In this document: positions 22,451 through 34,430 of the stretch, piece after piece
Layout of the letters: every line of letters begins with the position of its first letter
How positions within the stretch are numbered: the stretch's first letter is position 1
Assembly (NCBI RefSeq): GCF_000090795.2
Contig: NW_003546302.1
Location: forward strand, 185,414-242,550
Source: Amphimedon queenslandica
Taxonomy: Eukaryota > Porifera > Demospongiae > Haplosclerida > Niphatidae
Direction of reading: 5' to 3'
DNA length: 57,137 nt
Notes under the pieces: generated by a model
Databases searched by the model: none
The model's input: the letters and a program-made list of their open reading frames with translations, nothing else
What the model was told of the DNA's origin: nothing
Translations under genes and position numbers: made by a program

Positions 22451-25400
22451 AATATGCAATTGTTGAAACAATGTATAACATATCTCTAGACTCTGTTTCT
22501 TGACACAGCTGTATTGCCATCTTTGACAACAAATTGACCTCATGGAGGTGAATGGGTGGCAATGGTTAGGGCTCATTGTCCTTACTAGCCAACAAAGCTG
22601 CAAGAAATATGTTCACTTTACTAAGGTATGTCGACTAACTGCATTTCAATTGCTTTAAATTTTATACTGTTTTAGTTGCAGCACTGTTTAACATCAAACT
22701 GGAAGTGACTAGAGCTTTGTGGACAATATCAACAGCACAAGGAAAGTTGATGTTAGCGTGGATCTTGTTATGTCTCATATTACTGATCATATATCACTGA
22801 CTGGTATCTGTGCTGTATTGTAAAATACATAATTATATTTTTTTTGCTATACTATGACCATTTATCGAAAGGAAAAACATGGCGCAAGCACATGGGAATT
22901 GCATAGAACCAAATATTATTTGTATATACAACAGACATGTTGAGAATGCTTAATATTCCTGTCTATCTTCAACAGTGAAAAATACTTATTCTTAAATCAT
23001 TTAGAGGGTGTGGTTTATTAAACGACAAATGTGACGTAAAAAGGCATAACTACTATGAAAACAAATAATGTGGCAATCTCAGTCATATTAAGGAAGCTTG
23101 CTGAATCTGAAACATAATGAAGCATAATATCATAGTATCAATGAGTTTGAGTGAGTGCACACGTAGCACATGCAAAATGAAGTTGGGAGTGGCCCTATAA
23201 ATTAGGGGGATACCAAACCCACCCACATTCACATTGAAAATGGCTACCTGTGAATTGGAACTTATCTGTCTAATATGTAGAAGAATTACTAACTAACAAC
23301 ATTTAGCGCTATGCTCAGTTAGAAATTGAGGAACAAAATCACGTTGTGGAACAGCTGTAACACATTCTTGGTGTTGTGGTGAATACATGCTGTAGTAATT
23401 CAGTGTAACAATGATTATCGGGACCCCTTTGTCCACCAGGTGGTCCGGATAGGTGAAAAGTCCAGATAATTGAAATGACCTTTTAAACCTTCATATACTT
23501 ACTCCACAGAAAAGCTGGAGCCTAGCTTTTCAGCAGCATTCAGTGCTAAAAAATGTGCACCATGTAGAAAGTAGCCATTAAATACCATTTACTCTAATTA
23601 AGTCAATTTAAAGCACCACGTGGTCATTTCTGGTCTTGATTTCAGAGTCCGGATAATAGAGGTTACACTGCATAATTATAAACTTCTTTAGGAAAAAGTG
23701 GAATCTATTTCCACCTTGAATTATTGACATGGCACAATACTGTCCACAAGCCATTAGTTCTTTATTCTTTTGCATAAGAGAAAGAATACAGCCAGAAAGA
23801 AACATGCTATCAAGTACAAAATGCCTACCTGTATGGCTTAAACAATATTCAAGGTAAACCAGTAACCTTTATCCCCTATGAAGTATGTTGCACTTGCTAT
23901 AATAGCAAATAATCTGAAAAACACACTCCTAATCTATTGCAGGTTCCAGTGACAATTGAGCCTACATAACAATTATGAACAGACACAAAAACTACCAAAC
24001 TACATTTCAAATTACTTTAATTTCTTTCATAGCACTGAACTTTGATCTAGTTGCCTCATGTAGCGCATCTTTCAGTAGGCAACCTCTTTTTTTTTTTATT
24101 ATGAGAGTCTCCACATATCACTGCCTCAAACTTGTCTGAAGCTCTCCATTGTTACTGTCATCAGATACAGAAAGTGATGAGCTCCCAGTATCATAGAACT
24201 TGTTAACATCAACAACAATCTAGAATGATCTCAATAACAGAAAAAGTCATACCATAGAATCATTAACAGGATCATAATCTTCATACATCTCTTTCCTTCT
24301 ATAGAACGAAGATAGTAAAGCTATCAACAAAACCAATTTTAGTACTGTTTATACTTAACACTTTCACTCTCAATGCTACTGTCATTAGACATACATGTAT
24401 ACATACAGTGTGAATAATAACAAATAGTAGAAGCCATGATTTGTGAACACATGACATTTGTATTATAAAGCCTGAGGTGATCCTCCAGGGTGCTTAAGGG
24501 AAACAACTGATGGCAATTTTGACATTTCTTGCTTTGCTATAAAAAAAAACTTAAATTGCAAACACTATGCCTTAGTATATACCTCATAACTATCAATATC
24601 TTGGTTCACTGGGCTCAAATCCAAGTTGCGTTGAATTGGGTGAATATACATTTCAGAACACCCAACACGCTTCTTCAACTCCATTGGGGAATTCTGTACA
24701 ATTGGTGGCAATACTTCCAGTTTTCTTGAATTTGGAAGACATTTCTAGAAATGATAACAAGCGCAAGCAAGCTTTGGAAAATGACTTATTAGCAATGACA
24801 TGAACTTTTCTCTACTCATATCTAGATCATCAGAATTCATTACTCCATCACTTAACCCAGCTTGGCTCTGTTCTTCTTTGTCAGATATTGTAAGAGGGCT
24901 GATCCTTATATGCTAAGCAAATTAAGCTAAGCCATAACAATGGTTGTAGATGGGAGTACCGCTCCTCCATGCAAGCCCTATTATTGTACAGTGCAGATAC
25001 TTCATTCTTACGCTTCATTTTAGCTCCCTTGATCCCATCCTTGAGTCACTCCCTCGTCGTGCGTAAAGCCACAACAGCTCTACTTGTAGCTCCAACAACC
25101 AAATATCATAATCATCAACTATAATTAAGACATTAGCAAGACCATGAATTAGAATACATTTACAATAATCAGTTCACTAAAAGTGGTTAACACAATACAG
25201 CCAAAATTTTGGACTTTTATCTTAAGTAACATATCAGTGCATACTAGATATAATGAATACTGTATTTTCTGGTGAACCTAACCAGGATGCTGCACTGATT
25301 ATACATCAAAAGGAAAATTTTAACAAAGCATAACATGGCAAATTAAATACTAACAGTGGGTTTATAATTATAAAATGCAGGTGAGATACACTTTACCGGC

Positions 25401-25740
25401 CCCAGGTAGATCGGCCATTTTAAGGCTCTGATGTCACCTATAACATCATAAATGGGTGCCCCACTATAGCCTGAGCTAAAAGGATGCTATATAAGGTGAG
25501 TCATGTATGGTGGGGGTGGGGTAGGGGTTGCTGTGCATTTTGATGATATAAATGAATGTAATAATAAATGTTATTTTAAGAAGAATATATTTGAAGGTGA
25601 AAACTGCAGAAAAAAGAGATAAATATTGCAGCAGCAATTAAGAGGAAGGTACTATGTTTCTGAGCACCTAAATAACTAAACCCTAAACCTTACACCAGAG
25701 TGCCCAAAAACTCAGAACGGGATGTAACTTGAAGGGAATG
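22450..25740. other. Gene-poor interval
   Basis: No recognisable coding blocks in either strand; only short frames with no splice context. Confidence 0.5.
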
Positions 25741-25744
25741 CTTC

Positions 25745-25957
25745 GTAGGCTGTGTGGGTTTAGGGTTTAGGTTTTAATGTTTTTATCAGGGTTTTGTTAG
25801 GGTTTTGTGTTGGTGGTTGTCTTTGATGTTTTTGTTAGGGTTTTGTGTCGGTGCTTGTTTGAATGGGCTTCGCCCCCACACAACCACCGACACAAAGCCC
25901 TAACAAAACCCTAATAATAAACAACAAAACCTAAACCCCAAACTCTCACAGCCTACT
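25745..25957. repeat. Foldback with telomere-like TTTAGGG/TTAGGG motifs
   Basis: The left arm begins gtaggctgtgtgggtttagg and the right arm ends with cccaaactctcacagcctac, its imperfect reverse complement. Between them are repeated tttaggg, gttaggg and ccctaac motifs and a central hairpin around gggcttcgccccc (25865). The symmetry suggests a small foldback MITE rather than a true interstitial telomere. Confidence 0.7.
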
Positions 25958-28240
25958 TAAGTTTTGGTGTAAAAATTTGTATAATAATGAGATCTTGTGA
26001 AAACAAGTGTCCTTTGCCAGCATCATCCTCCCATTACCGCACTTATGATTAATAAAGTCTCCTTGCACCTCTTTCCTTGACAGCCATTTGCATATCTCTT
26101 CTTTTGGCTTGCTGCATGTAGCATAAATGTAATATAGTACAATTGTAGTAGTTAGAATGGAAATGGTTACCATTTTGCCTTTCGATCACGTGATGTAAGA
26201 TTTGCATGTGGTGCTTGTGACGTATGTAACCCCACATCCTGTGATGCAAACACAGTAAAATGGTGAATTATCTTGCGGCTGGTGAAGTGTAACGTACCCT
26301 AAAATGGATATATGAGCAAACATAGCTTTAAATATACCTTGTGAAGATAAAAGACCTGCCTGAGAGCTCCACTTGCCGGTACTAGACTTAGCACCTTGGC
26401 TTGGCCGAGTCATACTACCTCATCTTCCAGTAGGTGGATGTTTTTGTGGTGGTGGTTGCTGGCTACTGACAGCTTCACTTGGACCCAGTGGAGGAGGTAA
26501 TGGAGGCGTGTCATCGTTCTCATCGTGGTGAATACTGCCTCCTGTGATGAGCTCTGGCTCATGCTTCGTGTCCATGTGAGGACTAGACCTAATCAGCAGA
26601 CCCAGTACTCGCGACATGGGACTCCTTAAATCATGCTGACATTGGTCATGCAGTTAAAACACGACAGATGAGTGACGGCACAGATTAGTATTACTAATGA
26701 GAGCTCTGCTTCTCTTCTTTCTCATAATCTTTTATGTGCTTCCTCTTGTGAGCATGTGTGCTAGTCCTTGATTTGATAAGATAGTAAAAACCATAAACAG
26801 CAAGTATTCTAGCTAACTTAGTGATTATTAACGAAAAGGAACTATAAAGCCTGGAGGCCTAGGATGGCTTTTAGGTTACTGAAACATCACTGAAGTCATA
26901 TCAAAGAAAGCCATGGTTGTTAAAACCATAAATTCGATTATTACCGTAGAAAAGCATATTACTGTTACTATTACAATAAGTCATAGCAAAGAAAATTGAA
27001 AGCATTAAGTCCAATTTGAATAAGTAGGTGAGTAAATATTAATATCACTTTATATTTAAGATTATCATCTCTTTCCCTCTCTCTTGTAGTGGGGTAAAAT
27101 ACTCATAGTCAAGAAACAGTTTCTTCAATGGATATTAAATTACTTTTTAGAGAAAAAGATGTTGCCAGGTTATGCGGTAATGCAATGGTAAGTGGTATCT
27201 CACGTACATGTACATGTCAAATGGCAACACAGCTACTATTGCCATCACAGGGCCAATCATTCCCTTTGTAATAAAAATTCATTGCTTTATACCTTCCTGT
27301 CTTTTCTCTTGATTTCTCTCTCTTTAGTGTGACCATTTTCTTGATGCATCAATTAAGCTTAATAAGATATATTGATGTTATTAATGAGTCTTGCATTCAA
27401 GTAAGATGAAGTATACATTTTCCCTTTTATGTTTCTTTGTATGTTTTTAGACTTGTTCTTCATTATAATCTGAAGATCAGGACATAAAAATTCATTATGC
27501 ATTGTTGAATAATTATTATATTTGTTCTTCATTACCAAAATTTGTTTTTTCTAAAATATTAATGCAAGAGCAGTCCATGAACTTGTGCTTCAAATGTTAG
27601 AAAAGTCAAAAAGCTTTTGAGGCAAAGGTTCATCACTTGATCCAGGGATGAGCATTACCTATTAGCTCAATACATTAGTTTGATGATAGTAAATGATTTT
27701 TTTAAGATTGTTAGTAGTGCAGTTCCAATTGTTATTAAGTATTGGCAAATTGGTATGCACAAATGTTTGTTGTGAAAAATTAAAATACTAAACTTAAATG
27801 AACAGCTACAGAGACTTTCAGCTAATATACTTTGTACATACGTACATACTTCATGAGGGAATGTGGCTGAAGGTTTTTAGCTGCAAACTCTGAGGTTTTA
27901 CATCACAACTCCCAAAAACTGCACTAATGTGCTTAATACAATAATTACCTCGTGTTACAGCATGGTTGACAACTTGTGACAACTAATTGTTATGTTTTGA
28001 TTGTTATGACTACAAACTTAGTTTCAGCCATTATGTAGCCATTTATTGCTTTACAGGGCTTGAAAAGTAAATCAGCTACTATTTCTGACAAAATTTTATT
28101 GACAATTGCATTTAGCTTTCGACCATGCTGTAACACTAGCTAATTATTGCATTAACTGGTGAGGAGTTGTTCTCTCATACCTCACAGTCTCCAGTTTACT
28201 AAGGACTTGCAGCATCAGAAAATAGTGGAGACAACAATTG
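25958..28240. other. Gene-poor interval
   Basis: A minus-strand proline-rich frame (26617-26420) and the one after it (26413-26186) could be exons of one gene, but no domain is recognisable. Two strong pyrimidine-AG acceptors (ending about 27090 and 27327) precede short open stretches. No gene could be assembled. Confidence 0.35.
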
Positions 28241-28241
28241 T

Positions 28242-28800
28242 ATGGAGTATTGCACTATTATTCTTGCTTCAAGTAATCCCATGACTGTTATTGTAAGTCA
28301 AGAAAAAAACATTATTCATGACATGCTCTGTGATTTAGGGATTGAAGTTAACAAGGCTTCAAGTATTGATACTCTCCATACTGCCAAGAAGCACAATAAT
28401 GCTGCACTACAATCACTTGAAGCACTGCATGACACCACCAACAACAACTTGATATTGTTCGTACCAAAGAAATGCTGTGCTTCAGATGCTAACCATGAGA
28501 ACAGCAGCAATTTTATACAATGAAAAAGAAGCAAGCACTGTGGGCGAAACCTACACAATCAGTGAAGGTATTTTTTGAAGTCGAACTTTAGAATGCAGTT
28601 GTATTGTAGTGTCCGTTTTAAGGAAAATGACATGACTGGTTCTGAGATAATTGATTGAGTACAGTGTAACATGTGTGAGGTTTGGTCGCACAACACCTGT
28701 GTGGAGTTTAATGAGGATAGTAGTGATGAATTTCTTTTAAAACTGTTTTGACAATTGTTAGTTACAATTATCATCAAGAAAACTGGTCCATATTATTTAA
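28242..28800 (+). pseudogene. Unrecognised protein piece followed by a degenerate PHD finger
   Basis: The frame 28242-28523 encodes 93 residues with no domain I recognise. Farther on (about 28590-28730) the plus strand reads LYCSVRFKENDMTGSEIID, then a stop, then VQCNMCEVWSHNTCVEF. This matches the spacing of a PHD finger (YCxC...E..MIxC..C..WxHxxCV). The second cysteine of the first pair is changed and the fourth ligand region is disrupted by TGA. PHD fingers occur in several transposon proteins. I cannot show that this is linked to the downstream RAG1-like gene. Confidence 0.4.
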
Positions 28801-29064
28801 AAATGCAACAGTTTAATATTTCAATTGATCACATACTGAGCAGCTCACGGGTGTTGCTTTAGCTACAGCCGGTTGATAATAAGAGCCATTTACGGTACAC
28901 TATATAAACATGGCTTCAATTGACTGATTTTATCATGTAGCTTCTCATAAATTTATTGTATTCATAATAGCACATTAAGCACTATACTCTTTTGTGATAA
29001 AAGTATTAACAGTACTTAATATGTTCAAACCAACTGCGCATAGAAACTACACAGTAGTACTGAC

Positions 29065-29072
29065 TGCGCAGC
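29065..29072. repeat. Left target-site duplication of hAT MITE
   Basis: Octamer tgcgcagc, identical to 29384-29391. Confidence 0.88.
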
Positions 29073-29383
29073 CAGGGGCGTAGCTGAGGTAGGGCCTGAG
29101 GGGGCCTGGGCCCTACCATCAAAGTGCCCTTATAATTATATTCATTGAAATTATAACCCAAAAGATTATATTCATTGTTCTTAAAATAACAAAAGGGGGT
29201 GGCTGATAACCACAGCTCTTTTTAAAGCTATATACAATGATAATTTCACTCTGATTTCGCTCAGCTTGCAGGAAAATGCTTCCATTTTGTTACGTAAAAG
29301 GGGTGTGGCCAAAATTGCGGCGCGCTGCGCGCGCCATTTTGTCTCTTTCCCCTACCATCACCCAAGGTCCAGCTACGCCCCTG
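29073..29383. mobile_element. 311-bp hAT-type MITE
   Basis: Terminal inverted repeats caggggcgtagct and agctacgcccctg flank a non-coding interior and abut a perfect 8-bp duplication, tgcgcagc. A gggcctgggccctacc block near the left end pairs with cccctaccatcaccc near the right. A GC-rich palindrome (about 29318-29334) sits inside. The AGGGGCG terminus resembles that of the hAT element at 14111-16798, so a related transposase could have moved it. Confidence 0.9.
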
Positions 29384-29391
29384 TGCGCAGC
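29384..29391. repeat. Right target-site duplication of hAT MITE
   Basis: Octamer tgcgcagc, identical to 29065-29072. Confidence 0.88.
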
Positions 29392-29594
29392 AGCTGTAAT
29401 TAGTTAAAATAAATAGTAGCCACGAAGGAGGTCAGTTTGTCTTACTCTTACCACAACAGAAGAATTTTCTAGCTCAAAGAAGTTGCAAAACTAAATTGAG
29501 TAAGGATTCATTTATAATAATCTAAACAATTTACCCTAGTTCAAGTTTTTATTATGATATAAAATGATGTATAATTTCACTATTATGTAGTGAA

Positions 29595-32500
29595 ATGACC
29601 AGCAGTAAACATCAGCTGTACCTTGACAATCACTGTAGATTGTGTGGAAAACCCTTTGGAAAGAAGACAAACTACACATGCAGCAAATACACATCTATTG
29701 TAGAGTTATTTGGAGTTGATCACAGTTGTGATCAATTTGATATTCATCCTAGCTCTTTCTGTAATAGCTGCTATTTAGCAGCAATGAGAGTGAAACGTAC
29801 CACTCCACACACCTGCAAAAATCTTTCACCAAGTGTAGAGTGGTTCCCTCACAATGAAGAAATATGTGATGTTTGCAATGGTCAACGTAGAGGAAGACCA
29901 AAAAAGAGAAAACATCCTGGAGGTCGTCCATCAAATCTTGAGGCCCATATTCGTTCTGTTACTAGCCATTGCATCCCTCATTTTAGTCTTTCACAGGTCA
30001 CAAACAAGACCTATCATGATATTCTTACATGCAAGCTGTGCAGTTCATCTATTAGTGATCCAGTAGAGGTCTTACCATGTCAGAGTCTCTTTTGTTCCAG
30101 CTGTCTACTTGAATATGTTAATAAAGACATGGAAACGTTTCACTGTCCAGGTTGCTCTGACGACCACGTGTGTACTGATGCCACATTCACTTATATTTCA
30201 CCTGTAGCAGAGAAAATGATATGTAATATTTCTGTCAGGTGTGACAAATGCTTCAACACAGTGAAGCTTGATACAATTAATAAATTTTGTGACCAGCACA
30301 TCCAAAATAAAATTGAATGCAGTGACATGCTATGCCTTCCTCTACAATCCCAACCAACTACCATGGAAAAGAAAATGGCAAGCAATGTGGTCACAAGATT
30401 ATTGCATCAAAGTAATGATACATTAATAACTCTTCGTACAGGAGGCCAGGTAGGCATTGTACAATTACTAAGTTATTTGATTCCTTTATAGCCCTTAAAT
30501 CTGATCAAGCTTACAACATCATCTGTTTCATCAGGTGAATGCTCAAAAGGGACTATTCGAAGGAGAAGCAATGAGATTAGGAAGATACGAGAGAGGCTAA
30601 GTATGGGTGATTCAACAGTACAGATGCATAATGAGATAGAAATCATACCTAAAGAAGAGCGTACAGCTTTAATGAAGGAAGCCAATTTTACTGTGACAAT
30701 TCCACCAGATCAGGGGTTAGCAATGAAGGCAGATCTTAATATTCCCTGGAATAAATTAAGAGCAATGAGGAGGTAAGTGAAAGCCAATAATCAAAATTTA
30801 CATGTACCTGTACAACAAAACAGGTGGCTGAAATCTTGGGGCTCCAGATGGCAAGTGAGAAACAGCAAAGAGATCTGATGAAAACACAGCTGAGTGAAAT
30901 AGAAATACAGTCTGAAGCAGTACCTTTTTGTTTTGAGCTGAAAAGAGGAGGAGGAGGAGGTCGTGAACTGAGACCAGCTGCTATGGGATATGTGCAGGAT
31001 TTGAAGGCATTAATATTCTGTCTAATAGAAGAGAATGACAAGTAATTCACTTTACTAAAATACTTCTATGACAATATTTACAGATTGAACAGACTCACTT
31101 GGCACGATGGCTTAATACCACCAAATGAGTTATGGATTAAAGTTGGAGGTGACAGAGGTGGTTCATCATTCAAGATGTCATTTCAAATTATCAATGTTCC
31201 AAAGCCAAACTCAGTAAAGAATAGTACTGTGTTTGCTTTATTTGAGGCCCCTCATTCAGTTTCTAACCTCCATATAGCTCTAGATAGATACGAGAATGCA
31301 ATAACAGACTTACAAACCTCTGTGTGGAAGTAGGATAAAACAACAATATGCATAACATATAGCTGTATATTAGGACATGTGAAATTCGTATATTTATGGC
31401 CGGAGATTATGAATTACTTTGTCATCTTTATGGCATATCTGGAGCAAGTGGTAAGTACATGTAATGTTATCTTAAATATATTGAATTAGGACGTCATTGT
31501 TGCTTATGGTGTGAAATAAAATCTGAGGATTTAAAAATTCCTAGAAAGAATCGTGATACATCTCTGAGGACATTGGACAAGTTAACTGCTAGACACACTG
31601 CATTTCTAGAAGCTGGCGGTAATATAAAGAATGCTAAACACTTCTGTAATGTAATTGGACAGTATTTTTTTGATATACCTCTCACACAAGTAACAATATA
31701 TACACAGGTACATTGTAACATACATAAATAGGTGTGTCCACCAGGGCTTCATATTACTCTGGGAGTGTTTCAGCATCTGTTCGATCTCTTAGAAGATGAA
31801 TGCCATGAATTAGACCAGAAAACAGCTACAACTGCTTCAACACGCTTGTCGTCATATGAAAAGTACATGGAAGCAAAAACATCTGTTACCACCCTAAAAG
31901 AGGAGAAGGATTTGCTAACTGAACAAATCAAAATTGCTCAACAGTACTTGGTTTTACAATTGCTGACCACCCCTGATCCCATGCAAAATACCACTGTACA
32001 GTCAACTTCACAATACATGTATGAAAGTCAGAAGAGGATAGCTGAAATAGTAAGTTGTTGTGTAAGAATATTATATCAAATAAAGTAACATTCACAGGAC
32101 AAGTTGATGCACCAAAAAGAGACAGTAATTGAAAAGGGCTTTGACAAAGAAGATGGGGTATTTGTACGTGCACTAGATGCAGCTCTTAGCTCATTTAATG
32201 TCGAACGTCAAGCATACCATGGTGGTTCATTCATCGGCAACCACATTCATCAAACTTTAAAAGTATGGATTCGAAGTAAATTTATGCAAATACATATAAC
32301 CTATCATAGCCACAGAATATTGCTACACTATGCCAAAGTGTAATTGAAACAGCAAAAGAGAATGACATATCACTCTTAACAAATGCTCAAGCAGTATCAG
32401 AAAAGTTCCATTCAGCTTTCACATTATTCTCTAAATGCCACAAATTATATGATGGAACTGCATTATTTTCTGAATCAATGATTGACGAACTTGGTATGTT

Positions 32501-32870
32501 AGATGATTTTTACTTACATTGTACATTAATGTATCTATTTCTTCCAGAGGTAGCAATCGACTGCTTTGTTGCTTACTATCGAGCAACATTTTCCAAAGCC
32601 ACTTTCACTCCGAAGCTACACATGTTAGAAGATCATATGATTCCTTGGATCAAGTTGTGGAATACTGGCTGTGGACTAATGGGTGAACAGGGAGCCGAGT
32701 CTTTACATGCTAAATTTAACTCCACTGAACGAGCCTACAATAACATGAGGGACAGAGTAGAGAGAATGAAAGTTCTTCTTCAGAACCACTTACTTCAGGT
32801 TAAGCCACTAAGCCAATCTCTGGTGCCAGCACCTCGACAAAAAGGAAAGAAGCAGGCATCATCCATTTGA
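29595..32870 (+). CDS. RAG1-like recombinase/transposase, ten exons, one frameshift
   Basis: Exons: 29595-30449, 30492-30772, 30824-31041, 31084-31329, 31374-31450, 31490-31689, 31732-32049, 32098-32262, 32310-32493, 32548-32870. All introns are GT-AG, 39-54 bp. Reading phases agree across every junction if one base is missing at the GGGG run near 30838-30841; the product would be about 955 residues (vertebrate RAG1 is about 1040). Residues 14-60 (CRLCG...IHPSSFCNSCY) and 82-103 (EWFPHNEEICDVCNGQRRG) match the RAG1 N-terminal zinc region. A RING-like domain spans 146-187 (CKLC...SDPVE...FCSSC...CPGC), with Ser164 where His is expected. A C2-C-H finger spans 216-235. The central region has GLAMKADLNIPWNKLRAMRR. 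The inferred DDE core has Asp475 (VGGDRGG), Asp545 (FMAGDYELL), Cys564/Cys567, His633, His873/His878 and Glu899 (GEQGAES). TATA-like atataaaa lies near 29557. RAG1 homology is strong; function is unknown, and I found no RAG2-like gene. Confidence 0.88.
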
Positions 32871-34430
32871 CTGATAGCTAGATCATAATTATTATTAAAG
32901 AGCAAAATAATGATAATTTAAATACCTCATATCTCGCGTAAAAAAACTAGAACCATCCAAATTCGATAGGCTAACACGATGGTAGATAAAAGTCTGTTTC
33001 TAGGCAGTACAAATAGGGCTAACAAAATTTTCCTTTCCAGTGAATGATGACTTCTTGAAATAATACCTTTTCTTTCATTCTAGGCCACTCTTTAGTCTAA
33101 AATGGTCGAGTAAAGCAGCGTCTTGCACCTTGAAAAACGCTTGTTACAGTACTGTTGTTTATTTTAGCATTGGGGATTCCCCTAAAGAGTCACATGCCTT
33201 TCTAAATTAGCAGAAGCTGTTGCTATGGACTTTTCAAAATTATGTACGCATCATGTGATGTCATCATTTGGCTGAAATTATTAATTAAAAAACACCCGTG
33301 AGCTAGTATCACATTTACAACTATGCTAATTTACTTTAATATCTAAAAATAGACAAGAATTTGCAAATGCTACCCTGTCGCTAGTCTCATGTAGTATTAC
33401 AGACTAGAGCATATCTTTACGAAATAAATTGTAGCTTCCATTCTTCAGAAGTCAGGAAACAAGGCTAGAAAGAGACTGTGCTAAAACAGTGTCGAGACGA
33501 TGCCCACAGACCAAAGTGCCAGTAAGAGGCTTAAAAACAAAGAAACATATCATCTTGACTTCATAAATGTCCTCTGTATGTTCTACTTTAGTTATCCCAT
33601 AAGTTTTAAGCTTTGTAACCAAAAAGCAAGCAAGATATGGGAGAAAAGCATCTCTTGTTTTAGTTGCTTCGAAGCCACTCCCCTTCATTGCTGTATTAGT
33701 TTGTACAGCCAAGAAAGGTACAACAGTTTATTTCTTTTTCTAGGCACTTCATAAACATTATAGCTACGTGTAATAGCTCATTGGACTCCTCAGACATGGA
33801 GGAAAGATCTGGCTATTTTTTAAGCACATCAGGTGTGCATGAGATAGCAGGCCTTTTTTGCAGTCATAAATCACCACAATCATTTCTTCATCTCTACTGT
33901 GTTGCCACATGGGTTGGGCAAAAAGTTTACAAAATGTTGTCTACAAGATCATATTTTTCTGAAAAAATTTAAGCATGTAAAAAGTTTTAATCTACTAGAA
34001 GATTGACTATCATAACTATTAATCACCAGTTGTTATTTATTAATTAACTTCTTTTTAACCCTAATAAAATTAATCAGAGTCAGATTCACAATGTGATGCA
34101 GAGCAATAATACAAGTATTGGATTGCATCCTCATTTTGGTAGCTGAATCCAGCTAGAGACTTGTGTAACAACCTGCACTTTTTACTCCATCTTTTACCTT
34201 TAATGAAGATCAAACTGTTGAAGTGTGAAGCCTATTGTGTGTTTTTGTCTTAATCAAGTTCACAGAACAAATATCCTCTCAACATCAACATTTGCATATA
34301 GCAGAGATAAAAACTTTGCACAAAGTAGCAAAGCATACCAAACTGAGGATTACCTCTAACATCTATTTTAGAAAGACTACCCCAAAGTTCTCCTTGATTC
34401 ATGTCACAATGAAATGGTAGAGAAATAATG
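32871..34430. other. Gene-poor interval downstream of the RAG1-like gene
   Basis: No kelch-repeat (RAG2-like) coding blocks on either strand, and no convincing CACWRTG-type terminal repeat marking the end of a RAG transposon. The frames at 33452-33754 and 33781-33972 lack domains. Confidence 0.5.

Noticed and set aside
25745..25957. Interstitial telomere repeat
   Set aside because: The motifs are arranged as an inverted repeat with a central hairpin rather than a head-to-tail array.
27071..27390. Two pyrimidine-rich AG acceptors followed by short open stretches, suggesting exons
   Set aside because: No donor-to-acceptor chain or recognisable protein could be assembled, so no gene is called.
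28530..28570. cactgtg heptamer upstream of the RAG1-like gene, resembling a recombination signal heptamer
   Set aside because: No nonamer at 12 or 23 bp, no matching end downstream and no target duplication; a 7-mer is expected by chance.
33452..33972. Possible RAG2-like kelch gene downstream of the RAG1-like gene
   Set aside because: None of the frames contains kelch Gly-Gly or Tyr/Trp patterns.
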